Part shown: positions 32,160 through 44,275 of the stretch, in pieces
How positions within the stretch are numbered: the first letter of the stretch is position 1
Layout of the letters: every line of letters begins with the position of its first letter
From: Trichuris trichiura
Taxonomy: Eukaryota; Nematoda; Enoplea; Trichinellida; Trichuridae
Assembly (NCBI GenBank): GCA_037903355.1
Contig: JBAJFE010000020.1
Location: 286,174 to 350,173, forward strand
Reading direction: 5' to 3'
Length of the DNA: 64,000 bases
The notes under the pieces: model-generated
The model's database searches: none
Told to the model about the DNA's origin: nothing
What the model saw: the letters and a program-made list of their open reading frames with translations, nothing else
Program-made: the position numbers and the translations under genes

Positions 32160-34186
32160 TTGTTGCCTCATATTCGTAATCCGGGCTGACTGAACACTTG
32201 TAGCGGCTGAGGCTGAGGAACTGACAAGCAGGGCTGCGAAATGATATGATGTGATAGCATGGATTAATGGAAAGAAAAACTATATTCTGCCTGAAAGAAC
32301 TGGAAGGTGAAAGTAGCGAAGAACCGACGATATAGAAACAGAAGGGGTTACGTCATCAATCTGAAGATAACGTTGAAGCGTTAAACCAACACACTTGCTC
32401 ACAGCCTGATGAAACTTTCGGTTTTAGGGAAGCGAATAAACAAGCTCAGAAAACGAAGAAAAGCAAATGATAAACTTGCAAACTAAATATCACGAACGCA
32501 CACGTTTCCTTGCATAGATTTTCGTTCATCTTTTGCGTGATCAGCCCGTTTATTAAGCATGTACGCGCGAGCGGCCCACCTCTGTACAACATGAATGAAA
32601 AACGAATGTTGAAATGTCGCCTCCGTTAGTATGATGATAAATCTGTTTGCATCCTTCTGGTCATGCTGTAGCGATGTGTTCAACTCACGTGGAACATTCC
32701 TTTCCAAACTTGAAAGGAACTGAAGATATACTGTCAGCGTAGGGTTGGCAACGTATTTCCCTCTACCTCACAGGCCGATGTATTGTATTTCTTGTTTAAA
32801 GCTTTGCGGATTAATGTTTAAAATAAACGTTGATTTAACGAACGGGTTGCAAAAGCCGCAAAAGTTTTATTTTGTATTTCTCGTTGACTCATTTGCCCGT
32901 TCATCTCTCGCTTACAATTTTGTTTATCCCACTTGCTGACTTAGTATAGGCAGACAGTTTTTCAGCCAACGTTCCTCGCCTCGTTATGGTTCGTACGTTC
33001 GCTCTTTGTCACGTCTCGTTTGCTGTCGTCTACGATATTTTGTTACACTCTTCTACAATTAAACATGTTATTTCATGTCCTATACTTTCGTTGCATTTTG
33101 TACTGCATAAACTATTAGCAAAGTTTATTAAGAAGATGAAGCCATGTTACACACTTAGTATGGGCACTCGTATAACATTTATGTTAAAGTAGATGTTCCG
33201 TTGACCATGGCGCTTCAGAATGGTTTTTAAGCTGCTACATATTTGCCATTCGTCTTGTCTGCTTTCTCTAATAAAGTATTCAACTGTCTACTGGTTAAGT
33301 GATTGCAAATTCCTGAGGTAGTAGGAAGAATTAATACTGCTGTTCAGCTATAGAGAAGCAAATTTTGTTATTTGCGTGACATTTATTTTTTCCGTTATTG
33401 TTCCTTCTTGTGCGGCCGCTAATGCGATAAAGCTTGCCCAAGTTTTGTCAGCTTCAACAACTTTATAACCGACTGATTATATCCTAGCTTCGAACAAAGA
33501 AACTGTCTTCAACTTTTCCCTGTTTGAAATAGGCTTTTACACATTAAACAGTCGAATAAAATTGCATACGAGCTCAGGGATGTTGACTTACTCCTGACGA
33601 TCGAGCAATTTGCTCTGAAGTTTCTGCAAAAAGAACTGCTGTTTTCTAACTCTGCAACTGTGTGTAGCGACTTTGCGTAAATGATGGGAACTAAATTTTT
33701 CAAATGCTCCATTAACAACAGACTTAAACCAATTTCTGTTTAAAATTACAAATTGGCTTTGTGCCTTAACGGTGACATGAACTCAAAAAATTTTCCATTT
33801 GTGACGTAATCGCCAAGTGTCTCGGCTACTTTTTTTCTCCACAAAATAGCTTAGTTGATTGTTGTGATGATTTCAGCGTGCTTAGGTTAAAAGTACTTTG
33901 TCTATTACACGATGGACCGAACGACACAAGAAGACAGCAGAATGCTGAGAAAATTAGATAGACGTATTCTTAAGGACCTACAATTATGCAAAACAAGCAA
34001 ATCATTGCATAAGAACAGGCGGAACGACTAATAAACTTGAACATTGCGAGAGCGGTATACAATCAGAAGAAAAGAAGGTTGAAACATAGTGATAACTTGA
34101 CATGGAGCTTACTAATGACTATTTAAAAACCACTTTTAACTCTTCTCCAAAAAGTTAGAAGGTCTTCTACGCCTTTTCCCGTTATT
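32160..34186. other. Non-coding, nothing recognised
   Basis: About 2 kb with only short scattered open frames. No repeat partner was found elsewhere in the window. Confidence 0.35.
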
Positions 34187-34189
34187 TTG

Positions 34190-34352
34190 TCTAAGCTAAT
34201 ATCTGAAAACATGATGCTTTTGTACGGGAGCGTGTGTTTTCATATTGAAAATATCTTTATTACGGATTCTCTCCCGTTGAGAAGTAAAATAAAAAGATTT
34301 TTTCTTCCTTCCGAAGCTTTCGGGTCTGCCGCAACCCGTTTTCAGCGGTCCA
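34190..34352 (-). mobile_element. Solo Penelope-type terminal fragment
   Basis: Shares the blocks TACGGGA..CGT.TGTTTTCAT.. and ATTACGGA...CCCGTT with the fold-back element at 43.9 kb, and ends with a hammerhead-like core. Only one arm is present, so it is a truncated insertion. No target duplication was found. Confidence 0.55.
34305..34352 (-). ncRNA. Degenerate hammerhead-like motif
   Basis: Minus strand: CCG, CTGAAAA, C, GGGT, 8-nt loop, ACCC, GAAA, GCTT, CGG. Stems I and II can form, but the invariant G of CTGANGA is A, so it should be inactive. Confidence 0.5.
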
Positions 34353-34543
34353 ATGAAGTTTGTGGTGGTTACTGAGACGACATTTGTCTTCCGTCACTTA
34401 TCAACGTTTAAAACGAGAGTTTTAAAGTTCTTCATCTGTGTCTGTCAGCTGCCAGTATTCTTGCAGAAATTTGTTAATGCATGGGCCGACCTTGTAGTTT
34501 CGTTTTCAATTTTTATCCCTTTGTTCCAAAAATGTGATTTGAT

Positions 34544-35215
34544 CGGAAGCCCTGTGTCATGGGCGTCCGTTCGTGTGAGCGCAGATACAGGGAACGCTGC
34601 GTCTTTTAAAGCGAACAAAATGATCCCTGGCTGTGTTTATCGCCGGGACTTGTCAACTAAAATACGCCAGCCCATGAAGGAGAAAAAGGCAGCAACGGCG
34701 CATGAATTCATCAACATTTTGGTTTCTTATTGTGAAGACGCTGTGGAGGCATCCATGTTGTATTATCCTCATAGCAGCATTCCTTCATAACATGCTTCTA
34801 TGGTAGTCGTCTTAGTTGAATAAAATCAAAGATTGACTTTCGTGAGGCTTTGAAAATTAAAATGTGTGTTCTCATCGCTTCTTGTGCGAAAAGTGAATGA
34901 AATAGCTGTTGTTCTTGTGCTAATCTAATGTTCGTCGGCACTCTCTCTCTCTCTCTCTGATGACAGTCTTAGCTGCGTAAGTCTCACTGTAAGTAAACAC
35001 TAAATGCGTGAATTCGAGGGGCGGAAAATGGGGTGAGCTAGTCGTCGATTGAATTTCGGTTAAGGGTGATGGACATGATCATTTCCAATGGGTCGTCTTT
35101 GTGATTTAGCGAGATTAAATTAGAAGCAATAATACTTTATTCGGATTGATTTACTCAGTTCATTCTGTCGTTGTCTCTTAGCAGCAGAACGGAATAGCGT
35201 TCAACTGAGGAAATG
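34544..35215 (+). repeat. Duplicated segment, copy 1
   Basis: About 670 bp homologous to 58066-58745 (80-85% by eye). It contains a 39-codon frame from ATG 34673 (MKEKKAATAHEFINILVSYC...) to a TAA at 34790, an AATAAA about 30 nt later, and a (CT)n run near 34,941. The frame and stop are kept in copy 2, but replacements outnumber silent changes (about 8 to 5), so constraint is weak. It may be the 3' end of a duplicated gene or an uncharacterised transposon. Confidence 0.6.
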
Positions 35216-36260
35216 GAGTTATGACTGCAAATAATGACATAGAAGCAAGCGATTGTGACGATGCCAGTGAACTTATGGCACTGTATGTCTTCTGTCCGCA
35301 GACGCTACACAAAACGGTCTGCTTCTTCTGGGTGTCTCAAATCCCGTTTGCTGCGAATTACAATTCCAGGCGTTTAACGTATTCATCACAGCATGCCGAC
35401 TTGGACACGTCAAATTCTTCTTTTTTGGCTGTCGTAATTTATTGTTCCAGGCCAAGATTCACGAGGTCAGTGTACATGGTGAACTTGCAGAGGCGAATCT
35501 GAGGCCCTCATCGCCACTGTCATGTACGCTTCCTTTGATTCGCAACTGCCTTCTCCAATATCACCTTAACAATATATGCAGCATAAGAAATACGGTAAGC
35601 GAATGCATACGCAGCAGAATTTCGGGGCAAAGTTGAGTAAACCATACAATGAGAGGGTGCAAATGAGGAACACCGATGATTGAAGCCTGATTTCAATATC
35701 GTTGAGTAATTCATGCGGGCCAGCCACATACAGTAGGCCGCCATTTGTGTTTGACTTACTTGCATTAATTTCTGACTGTAACAGCATCAGACCTGTCAAA
35801 CGGAAATTGTCCGAAAACAGTACTTCCAAAGTTTTCGGGAACCAGTTCCGAGCACAGCTGGATATGTCTTTCTGCAGTTGCCTGATGATCATTCAGACTG
35901 ACCATAGCCGTGATGGAGAAAGTCGACGTGCTATGCTTCCAAGTTTGGCTATGTAGAACAGTAAAGACATCTGCATCGTTCCGATTTACTGCCTTAGACA
36001 TTCGCGCAAGGTGTTCCCAAGAGAGGTCAACGCGAAGCTATGGAATATCCCGCCAACCATACGCAGCAACTGCATATCAAAAGCCGAAGACTGAGTTCAA
36101 CACGGAACCACAACGAAAACTGTGGGAATAGCTGACTCATAAACTTTAAAGATTTTATCAAGCAGCGGCAGTCAGACACAGCTGCGGAATCAAACGTTTT
36201 AGTGAAGCTCTCGCGCCAAAACGTGTCTATCAGTCGTACCGTCTAGCCTGCAAACAGTTT
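35216..36260. other. Non-coding, nothing recognised
   Basis: Short overlapping open frames on both strands without any conserved motif. No repeat partner was found. Confidence 0.3.
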
Positions 36261-36341
36261 AACCTGTGGATCAGAGAATTAGGCTCCTACTACTCGTTTC
36301 ATAGTTGGAGGCAGTGACATACACCTGGAAGCTGAACATCT

Positions 36342-36382
36342 GTTTCGTTGTGTACATCCCAGTTATGGGCTGTATAAAAACA
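36342..36382 (+). promoter_or_regulatory. Dyad/TATA promoter-like module, copy 4
   Basis: TATA at 36373, AACCTG 112 bp upstream (36261) and AGTTGG 70 bp upstream (36303). The right end reads TATAAAAACA instead of TATAAAGAAC. No donor-like site at the usual place: the inverted-repeat element starts only about 12 bp past the TATA box and may have displaced it. Confidence 0.45.
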
Positions 36383-36384
36383 AG

Positions 36385-37240
36385 GGGTCTAGTATGCTCC
36401 CGCCGGAAGTGGAGGCGGCTACTTCAAAGCGTAATCTGCGACTCTACAGCGTAATAAATGGTTGTTATCGGCACAACGGGACGGACGTTATCGTCAGGTT
36501 TAGTGAAAGCATGGAATTTAGCAGGTGCGCATGCATTGAAGTTACGGGAAACACAATGGGGCCTGCAGGTGTTCAAGCTGAGACGTCGTGTAGGAATTCG
36601 TGAAAAACATCGCAGGTCAACTTCCGAGCTGAGGCGTGCCTTGGTAGACAGGGTAAATCTCACTCTGCGTTATGTCTGTCCCGGGATCTAGTGACAACTT
36701 CCCATCGACAAGTGGAGGCACCGTAAGGAGGCACTGACGCCTTCTGCCTGATTAGGTACACCCGAGTGAACCCGTCGGATGCGCCTGCAGCGAAATCCGA
36801 CGCGTCGCCTTCGTCAGGGTGAGCGCCTGCGTTAGCAGTACGTATGCTTTTTCCCTTTTTGCGTTACTCATTGCTCGCGTGTTCAGTGATCGCTAAATAA
36901 CGTTACTTTGCGCTATGCTTCTTGTCGTTTGCGCCACGGTCAAAACTGCAAAACCCAACAGCAGCAACGAACACGCGTCATGTTAAGGTTTAGGCTTAGG
37001 CTTAGGCTTAGGGCAGGACAGGATGGCCGGCAGGGTTATAGGACGCACTTGGAAACAATTACCAGAACGGCCAACTGTTTCCAGCTGTGCAGCGTTCCTT
37101 CGCTGATACGCATCGCTCGCATGTGTACACAGTGAACAATAGCTTAGGTCACCCATTGTTCAGGTGACGTAGTAATGATCACGTGACCGCCTTTGAAGTT
37201 GCCGCCTCAACTTCCGGCGCCCCCGTAGCATACAAGACCC
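36385..37240. mobile_element. Inverted-repeat element containing telomere-like repeats
   Basis: The left end (GGGTCTAGTATGCT, then a GCCGGAAGTGGAGGCGG block ending ACTTCAAAG) is matched by its reverse complement ending at about 37,240. This gives terminal repeats of over 40 bp with small gaps. The same block occurs twice, in tandem, near one end of the hAT element at 15.5 kb. No transposase was found, and I see no clear target duplication. It could be a hAT-related non-autonomous element. Confidence 0.5.
36990..37013 (+). repeat. Interstitial telomere-like TTAGGC tract
   Basis: Three tandem TTAGGC units followed by TTAGGG. TTAGGC is the nematode telomere unit. Two further units lie at about 40,718-40,729. 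Confidence 0.7.
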
Positions 37241-37244
37241 ACAC

Positions 37245-40200
37245 GTCCTTCTGATGCATTAGCTCACTTTCACATAGGTGGAGCGGCGGATTCTTTGTGT
37301 GAGGAAAAACGGCAAGAGAATGGCGACGATAGAAGCTTGATCGCATGGGATTCATGGCGTAGTCACGTTGCAGACAGTCTGACATTTTATCTAAGAGAAC
37401 ATTAGACAGAAACAGATGTAATGCTTTTGGTGCTTACGTCAGCCTTGCAGCTGTTGGATGTCTACCTAAGCAAGCCATTTAAAGATGATATGCGCGAAGA
37501 ATGGATAAACTGGACTTCGATTCGCCAGAAAACCCACATGGTGGGCAGATATATGTGAACACCACCGCCTGAAGTGCTGTCCGAGTTCACGATGAAGGCG
37601 AGGACGAAAGTAGAAACGGAAAAGCTGATGAAATGGTTCAGCAGATATTAGATCTGTTACTCTTCTGAACGCGCGGAAGATGTTGACCTATCGAACAGTG
37701 ATAAATGTGGCTAAGATAGTCAAAGTGCTTAGTAGTGTAAAGGAAGCTGATGCAAAGATTCTGTAGATATGCACGACAACACTGCTAGCACGTAAAGGTC
37801 TTGTTCATGCCTTCATCAAGGAACACCGGCGAAACGAATGTAACGACGACTGGACCGATGACTGGCCAGCGTCCGACGTCTTCATTCTATAGGTCCTCCG
37901 CGGTGTTGAGATGAGGTCAAGCAGCTGACCGTACCCATTTTTCATAACTTTGCCGAGTTACATGGCTCGGGAAGCATCGCTTTGGGCTGTTTGTGTCAAC
38001 CCCTCTGACATCACTATTGCTCTCCTGGGTCAATCAGTCGCTCGCAGAGGCAGAGTGGTGTCATTCGCTACGGACTCAATCGCACTTATGATGTTTGAAT
38101 GGCTATTCAAGGAAATTTCAACACCTGTAAGGCTGAAGCAATGCCGACAGTTAGTTCTGTTTTCTTCGTTTCTCCAAATGTATCTCGCTGTTTTCAAGCA
38201 ACTCTTGACAATAAAATGGTAAATCAATTTATTGATGACAATTGCGTAGCTTTCAGAACCGGCGCGCTCCGTTTAGAGCAATGGAATGCTAGCACGGAAA
38301 GACAGTGAGCATCAGAGGTGAATGATTGGGCCAACGAGACGTTTTGCACAGCCGTTTCATCATAATGATTTTGATATTGATTCATATTTTGCTAAACTCT
38401 TAATGGACTGTTAGAGACTTGGACCTGGTGCTAACCAACTAAGTTTAAAGGTGCTACTATCTTTTATCCATTTTAGTACGATTTTATCCTCTCCACAAAC
38501 TCACCATTGAACACGACACGATTAGAAACACTGATTATCAGTAAGTCTGTTCCGTTGTCCCAGATATAAATACCTTATCGAGTCCCATTTTCTTTATCTG
38601 CCCAACCGTCTTTGTAGAGGAAACCAAGCTTATCACAAAGTCTTTTATATCATACTGCTTGGCATTCTTTCCTATCCGCTGTTCCGTGTATCTACTAGAA
38701 TATTAACGCATTCTGTGCTCAAGTAAATTAAGAGTAATATTCTCTGTTCAGCAATGTTACCAACTTGAGTAAGATTGTCAGACAAGGCAGTTCACATATA
38801 ATAAGCTGATATAGCGTTCTCAGTTGAAGACGCTAATGCGTTGAACGTAAAGGCCTTCACGCTGCAGTTTCAGGCCTTATTCGAGCGGCCTGTGTAGTCA
38901 GGTTTCATTTTAGCGGTTTTGCAATTCCTGCCATATGGAACATCTAATCACACTTATTGACCCGTATGGATGGATGCATTCAACAACCTAACCAGTCAGC
39001 AATTGCGACAAAGTGCAGTTAGTTTATAGGAAAACTTGGGGGCATTCACAGGACCTACTTTATCGTAGAAATTCTGTAATGGCTGACATATTTACTCAGC
39101 TGACGCTCCACCAATCCAGCATTTTAATCCCAAAGTTGCACGAATGTTTTTGCTGTTATAATCCTCTCCGTCCGTTACTCTGTTAAGCGTAACCGGAAAC
39201 AGCGCGCAAACTTGAAATCCTGACTAACATTGTTCATAACGTGCAACGCGCCGCTTTTTTCTTAACCAGAAAATGAAGATTGTTAGCAAACAGACTAATC
39301 AACATAGACCAATGATTTCCAATGGGGGCCCCAGGGTCTCCCTGGAGGCCTTGGGGGAGTCGAGGGGAGTCCTGAAAGCTAAGGGGCCCTTGCGGGTCTC
39401 CGGTCGTGCCTATTCATCTTTTTTCTAATGTGTCTTTTCTTGTGAAAGCAGATAGTAAGCAAGTTCTTTATTCCGAAAGCTGCTATGGTTTGTATGCTCC
39501 TACGTTCTTTTACATACAACGGGAATAAACTGCTCTTTTTTTTTGTGGTAGTAAAACTGCTGGCCTGTAATAGGACGTTCCATCTTCATAACAGGTAGTG
39601 TTTGCAAGTCTTGACTACAAATCCAATCAATCTTAACAGAAAACTATTGTCATACAAGCCCATTTTCAAGACGAAGGTTTAGCAGCTGCGAACGAAAGAA
39701 GTTATGACCTATTCCATATGACCAAGGAACCTTCGTGGCCTACCTTCATACACTCAGTAGGGAGTACTCAGCAATATAGGTGACTGAAAAACAATGCGCA
39801 CGTGTCAGAAATTAGATTTGGATTCGTTACTGCATTTTCCATATGCACAGATTGACGCAAACATTGCATTTTTGAATCGAAAAGTTTAGAATGCAGATTA
39901 AAAATTCGCCCATAGCGTCGGCTTTCACCAGATGGAAAAGAAAACAGCAAATTCATTGTATAAATCTTCTACAAACTGTGTGTCGCAGGTACTCTAAGAA
40001 ACGCGAAAGAACTTCGAACGAGAAAAGGAAAGCGCAGAACCGAGCAAGAACAGAGGGGGACCCTGAAGAGTTGCGCGTCTCGAAAGGAGGCTTTGGCGCG
40101 GAAAATTTCGGACCTTCAATAAACCAACTGTCATTGCCGTGAATGAAGCTAATTAGCATTGGCTTAACGTGGATCAATCACCATTAGCCAAGAACTCATC

Positions 40201-40973
40201 CTCTTGTTACGTGCTATTCATCATATACGCGCTATATATATATATTAATACGCTACGATTAAACGCACAAGGTTTCATCCCGTTTGATCTACTCAGACTC
40301 GCTTCGCTAAGGGAAGTTTGACCATTTATGAACCAGCAAAACCTATACGTTAACCCTACGAGGTATAGCATTCGCAATTACAGTTAGCAACAACGTATCG
40401 AACACCAAAAAATCCCAGCCTTCCAAAGGCCAAGAATAACCCCAACTGTTATTGTTCGCAACAGAGCAGCGATGCCATCTATTGCACCCTACATTAGAGA
40501 AACATGTTGACCGTCCTATTCTGCGCGTACCGTTAAGCATGCGGGCTGTCAGTTAAGTCAATGCGGGAAAATAATCTCTTATTTTTACGTCTAAGCTCAG
40601 GTTATGGCAGTACATGATGGCCAGCGCGCCCGGAGTAAGTGAATGATTGGTTTGGGCAAACCTTCGTTCCCGCTGATATTACCCAGCACTTTCCGAAGCT
40701 AAAATAAGAGCTAATGTTTAGGCTTAGGCGCAGGTAGAGAAAGAAAAGGATGACATCATCTCTTCTGGAAGTAAACCTTCTTACGACGAGTTATGGTGGG
40801 TAGCTCGCGTGGCTGTAGTAAGTAGCGTCCCTATGACTGCAGCAAAAGCTTAGTTGCACTCTACCCCTAAATGCTGAAAAGTAGATTGAGCGACGACAGC
40901 CATGAATGGAAACTAAAGCTTCGCGTCAAAACCCCGTGCGTCAAAAGTAATCTTCCTGCTTACAAAACACTTT
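37245..40973. other. Non-coding, nothing firmly recognised
   Basis: 3.7 kb without a supportable gene. It contains a GC-rich patch at 39,320-39,410, a (TA) run at 40,231-40,247 and two telomere-like TTAGGC units near 40,720. Open frames such as 37950-38222 show no known domain. Confidence 0.35.
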
Positions 40974-41060
40974 AACCTGCACTTCAGTCAACAGTGCTCT
41001 TATCAGTGTTTTGGTAGTTGGAGCTGTTGGAATTCGTATCGTTTTAAAGGGTTTGCATTT

Positions 41061-41101
41061 GTTCATGTGTGTACAACCTATTTATGGGTTGTATAAAGAA
41101 C
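41061..41101 (+). promoter_or_regulatory. Dyad/TATA promoter-like module, copy 5
   Basis: GTTC...GAAC ends, inner perfect stem TACAACC/GGTTGTA, TATA at 41092. Donor-like GTGAGT is 46 bp later at 41138. AACCTG is 118 bp and AGTTGG 76 bp upstream of the TATA box. This is one of the best-formed copies. Confidence 0.55.
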
Positions 41102-41143
41102 AGGTGCGAACCAGGAGAAAGGGTGGTCCTGCTGTCGGTGAGT

Positions 41144-43275
41144 TTTTGTCTTGTTTTCCTAAGATAGGACTGTTACAATGGGAATAAATAAGTCTCGATT
41201 AAGGTACAAGGTATTCTAAACCTTGAGCTCGCCGAATATTTATTACGGGAAAATTGTGCGTTAAGAGACTCTGCTCTTAAACAGTCAACAATAAGTTTGT
41301 AAAATAAGTCAATGCTAAAATTTCAGCAGTTTCAATCGTTCCGCAAAGGCTATGAGAATAGCAAGTTCTTCTTTAAATCTAGTCAAAGATTTTTTTCACA
41401 GGTCGTTTAACTTTATTCTTAGCTTGTCAGCGTTAACGTTTTCAAAAGCTAGCCACTGCAAGTAAGCGACCAAAAGTCGCAATACGTAGCCGCAGTAGCT
41501 TTCTTCGCTTCTTAGAATGCCTGCTACCGTTTCTCTGTCCACTTTCTTCCCACGTATTCTTTCATAAGGTTTACTTTAGCCTTTTTCTCTCTGTCATTTG
41601 AACAATAAACTTGCTAAGCGTACTGTAGTTTTGACTAGCTTAAGCACCTTATCTTCACGCCGTATTGCGTCTAGCCATGATTTAGTTATACCACCTCGCT
41701 TCGGGGAAAAAGTCGCATACCGAAAGTCATTCAATCTTTAGCAAAAGATTATTAGCATCAAGCGTACGCAAGAGCTGCATTTTCTATCCATTAAGGCTTT
41801 TCTAGTTGGTGGATCACGTGCGTGCGAGACAGCGAAGTAAGCTGTCACCGAAATGCATTATGAAAATGTACACATCCCTTAGATTGCATCCATTGTGAGC
41901 AAAAGAACAAGCAAATCTTGCATGAAGTTGAAATGAGAATAAAGGCGGTAACTAGTGGCCTTCTGGTTTCTACCAACTTTTTTCTTCTGTCCATTGTCTT
42001 TTTTGTGGTCCGCTGGCCTCTTCAGATGTATTATGAAACCTCTTAAATGCAGAACCCGTCATTCAGAATTGTTCAGGAGAAGAGTCGGTTCACCGTATGC
42101 ATTAAAAACTTTCAGGCTACCTGATCGCTGCCTGCTGTTATTAAAAACTCTCCTTTTTCTGACCATTTTACGTTTGGCTGTTGTGAACATCGTGCTAAAC
42201 TTGAAGTGTTGTACATTAAGGTTGCGCAGCCTGAGTTCACGCGCGACCACAGGGGATGGGTGAACAACAGTGACTTAAACTTACACTGATTGAACGTCTA
42301 TTCTTGTGTACCTTAAGATAGTAACCCTAATATCCGAGCTGTCCGAGCATTAGGGGTTTCAGTGAAGCTCCCACATGTAGCAAAGTTTGAATACAATAGT
42401 TTGAAGGCACTTTAAAACGAACATAAGTACTAAACTTTCAATATTGAAAGCCTCAGTTAACTACTCTTATAGGTTTAGTAATCTTTCAAACTTTTTCCGC
42501 CTCCACCCTGTGGACCTTTTTAGCGCCATCTAGATGTCACTAGCGTCATTTGACCGCCGTTGTTTGGTTGTGGTTGTTCCAGTGTTGGTTCTTTGGGATC
42601 GGTTAGAGATCCCACAGCGCTGGTTCGACCACAACTACCTTGTATTCAAGGGGCCGTTTTCTTCTTCTTGACTAATATCGAACCGACTATCGTCAAACCT
42701 GTAAGGTCCACCGCGATCCTCAGCGGTCTGTTGGCTCTTCGAGTATCATTGCTTTGAAGAAAACACGACCTCATCGTCAGCAGGAGAGTCCTTTTAAATT
42801 TAGTGAGCATTATTAAGACACTGACGGTGGGATAAACACGGGTCGAACGTAATTTAACCCTTTATGCGAAGTGATTTCGTTTATACCGCTGTGCAATGCA
42901 AATCGTTCCGTTAATAGTCAATTCGGTTTTAGTCCTTCATGCTGCAGAGCTGCTACCAATGGCAGCCAGAGCGCGTCCTTTCAAGGACCGTTGGCTCCCA
43001 TCTTAGGAAGAATACTGGGAGACGTCGCAGCTTACGATATTAGTTGGTGCAGGTTATCATAAACCTCTTACCGTTTTGCATTTTGGAGATCGAAAACGTA
43101 TAAGCCTCGACGTGAGTCCGAACGTGATTGCGTGAAGTATTACTTACCGTTTATCACGGCGTATAAGAACTCCCCCTACCTAAGTAAAGAGTAGTAATGA
43201 TTGGCCCAGTGACGGCGACGCTGATTGCTCAAGTCTAGGTCAATTGTGACTGGTCAGTCCTCTGTGATGGCTAAT
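41144..43275. other. Non-coding, nothing recognised
   Basis: 2.1 kb with no supportable exon. I found no motif that explains the open frames at 41955-42263 or 42871-43062. Confidence 0.35.
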
Positions 43276-43690
43276 CTAGTCTGTCCCATGATTCAGAGCG
43301 TTTTTCAGGGATTGTCTCACTTTCTTAAATGATGTGTATTCTTCCCTACCGTTATCCAACATTTGCGAAAGCGCATTCTGTCTGATCTCGTCGGATATAC
43401 TTTTCGATATTTTAGCAATTGCCATTAGGCATGCAGCATAGCTGGCTGCGCATTCCATCAATTCACTGCCCGGTACGGCTTTTGCAGCCGTTTGTAATGT
43501 TGCCTCCGCTAACTCTGTGATTTTTGCTTCTTCATCTTCCGCACAACTGAATTCGTCTATTGCCCCATGAAGCTGAAAGGAAAGCACAAGTTGAACGTCC
43601 AAGACAATGTAGCATCCGAACCCATTCTGTGCAGTCCTTGAATGCTTGAAAATTGTACACTCTTTTCTTTGTGTGCAAATCCAATTCGGT
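43276..43690 (-). CDS. Hypothetical helical protein, two minus-strand exons
   Basis: Exon 2 (43,569 to 43,276) follows CTTTCCTTTCAG and reads LHGAIDEFSCAEDEEAKITE, then an alanine-rich helical region to LKNALNHGTD and a stop. A plausible exon 1 contains MTELDLHTKKRVYNFQAFKD and ends TGG before GTTCGG, in phase with exon 2 (intron about 53 nt). The spacing of charged and hydrophobic residues suggests a coiled-coil or BAR-like helix, but I cannot name a family. Exon 1 may extend upstream past the CTTAGGCAG at about 43,705. Confidence 0.45.
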
Positions 43691-43984
43691 CATTTCTGTC
43701 CTGCCTAAGAGGTAGTTTATGTTAGTGTACAGGCGCCTAAGGCACTGCTTAGGCATTGCGTGAACGATGTCCAATTTATTTGCACAGCTTTGGATGAGTT
43801 GAAATGCCTAACTTTTCTACACGATTCCAGTCCGTTCACGACACAGCAAAGCGGAGAGCACAGAAGGTTTAAAGTTAAACTAAATCTGAATAGTTTTGAA
43901 GACGCGGTTTCTTGGTACGGGACCGTATGTTTTCATAATGAAAAAACTTTATTACGGACAGATTCCCGTTTTTATGTGTGAAAA

Positions 43985-44030
43985 AACTCCGGAAATTTCG
44001 GGTCAATCGAGACCCGTCTTCAGCGGTCTT
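43985..44030 (-). ncRNA. Hammerhead-ribozyme motif, left arm
   Basis: Minus strand: CCG, CTGAAGA, C, GGGTC, 6-nt loop, GACCC, GAAA, TTTC, CGG. Stems I and II are intact, but the AGCT of stem III has decayed to ATTT. Confidence 0.6.
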
Positions 44031-44129
44031 AAATTATAAATGTCACATTTATAATTTAAAGCGGTCTTAGATTCTTCATTCTATAATTCTATAATTCTTC
44101 AGCGGTCTTAAATTAAATGTGACATTTAT

Positions 44130-44185
44130 AATTTCAGACCGCTGAAGACGGGTCTCGATTGACCCGAAAGCTCCGGAATTTTTTC
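44130..44185 (+). ncRNA. Hammerhead-ribozyme motif, right arm
   Basis: CCG (44139-44141), CTGAAGA (44142-44148), stem II GGGTC/GACCC, GAAA (44166-44169), GCTC, then CGG. Predicted cleavage after C44173. Compared with the copy at 24.4 kb, stem I changes TCG/CGA to CCG/CGG and stem II GGGAC/GTCCC to GGGTC/GACCC. Both changes keep pairing. Confidence 0.7.
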
Positions 44186-44275
44186 ACACATAAAAACTGG
44201 AATCTGTCCGTAATGAAGTTTTTCATTATGAAAGCATACCGTCCCGTAGCAAGAAACCACGTCTTCATGTCAGAC

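Larger units (their letters stand above)
43898..44275. mobile_element. Fold-back Penelope-type element without coding capacity
   Basis: Two inverted arms (about 43,898-44,040 and 44,125-44,275) share the ordered blocks GAAGACG, GGTTTCTTG, TACGGGAC, TTTTTCATTATGAAA and TTACGGACAGAT. Each arm carries an outward-facing hammerhead motif. The centre is AT-rich with small hairpins. A possible degenerate duplication (CTGaaTAGTTTT on the left, CTGttTAGTTTT on the right) flanks it. Confidence 0.6.

Noticed and set aside
42760..42785. TCGTCAG (complement of CTGACGA) near 42,775
   Set aside because: No GAAA after a hairpin on that strand.
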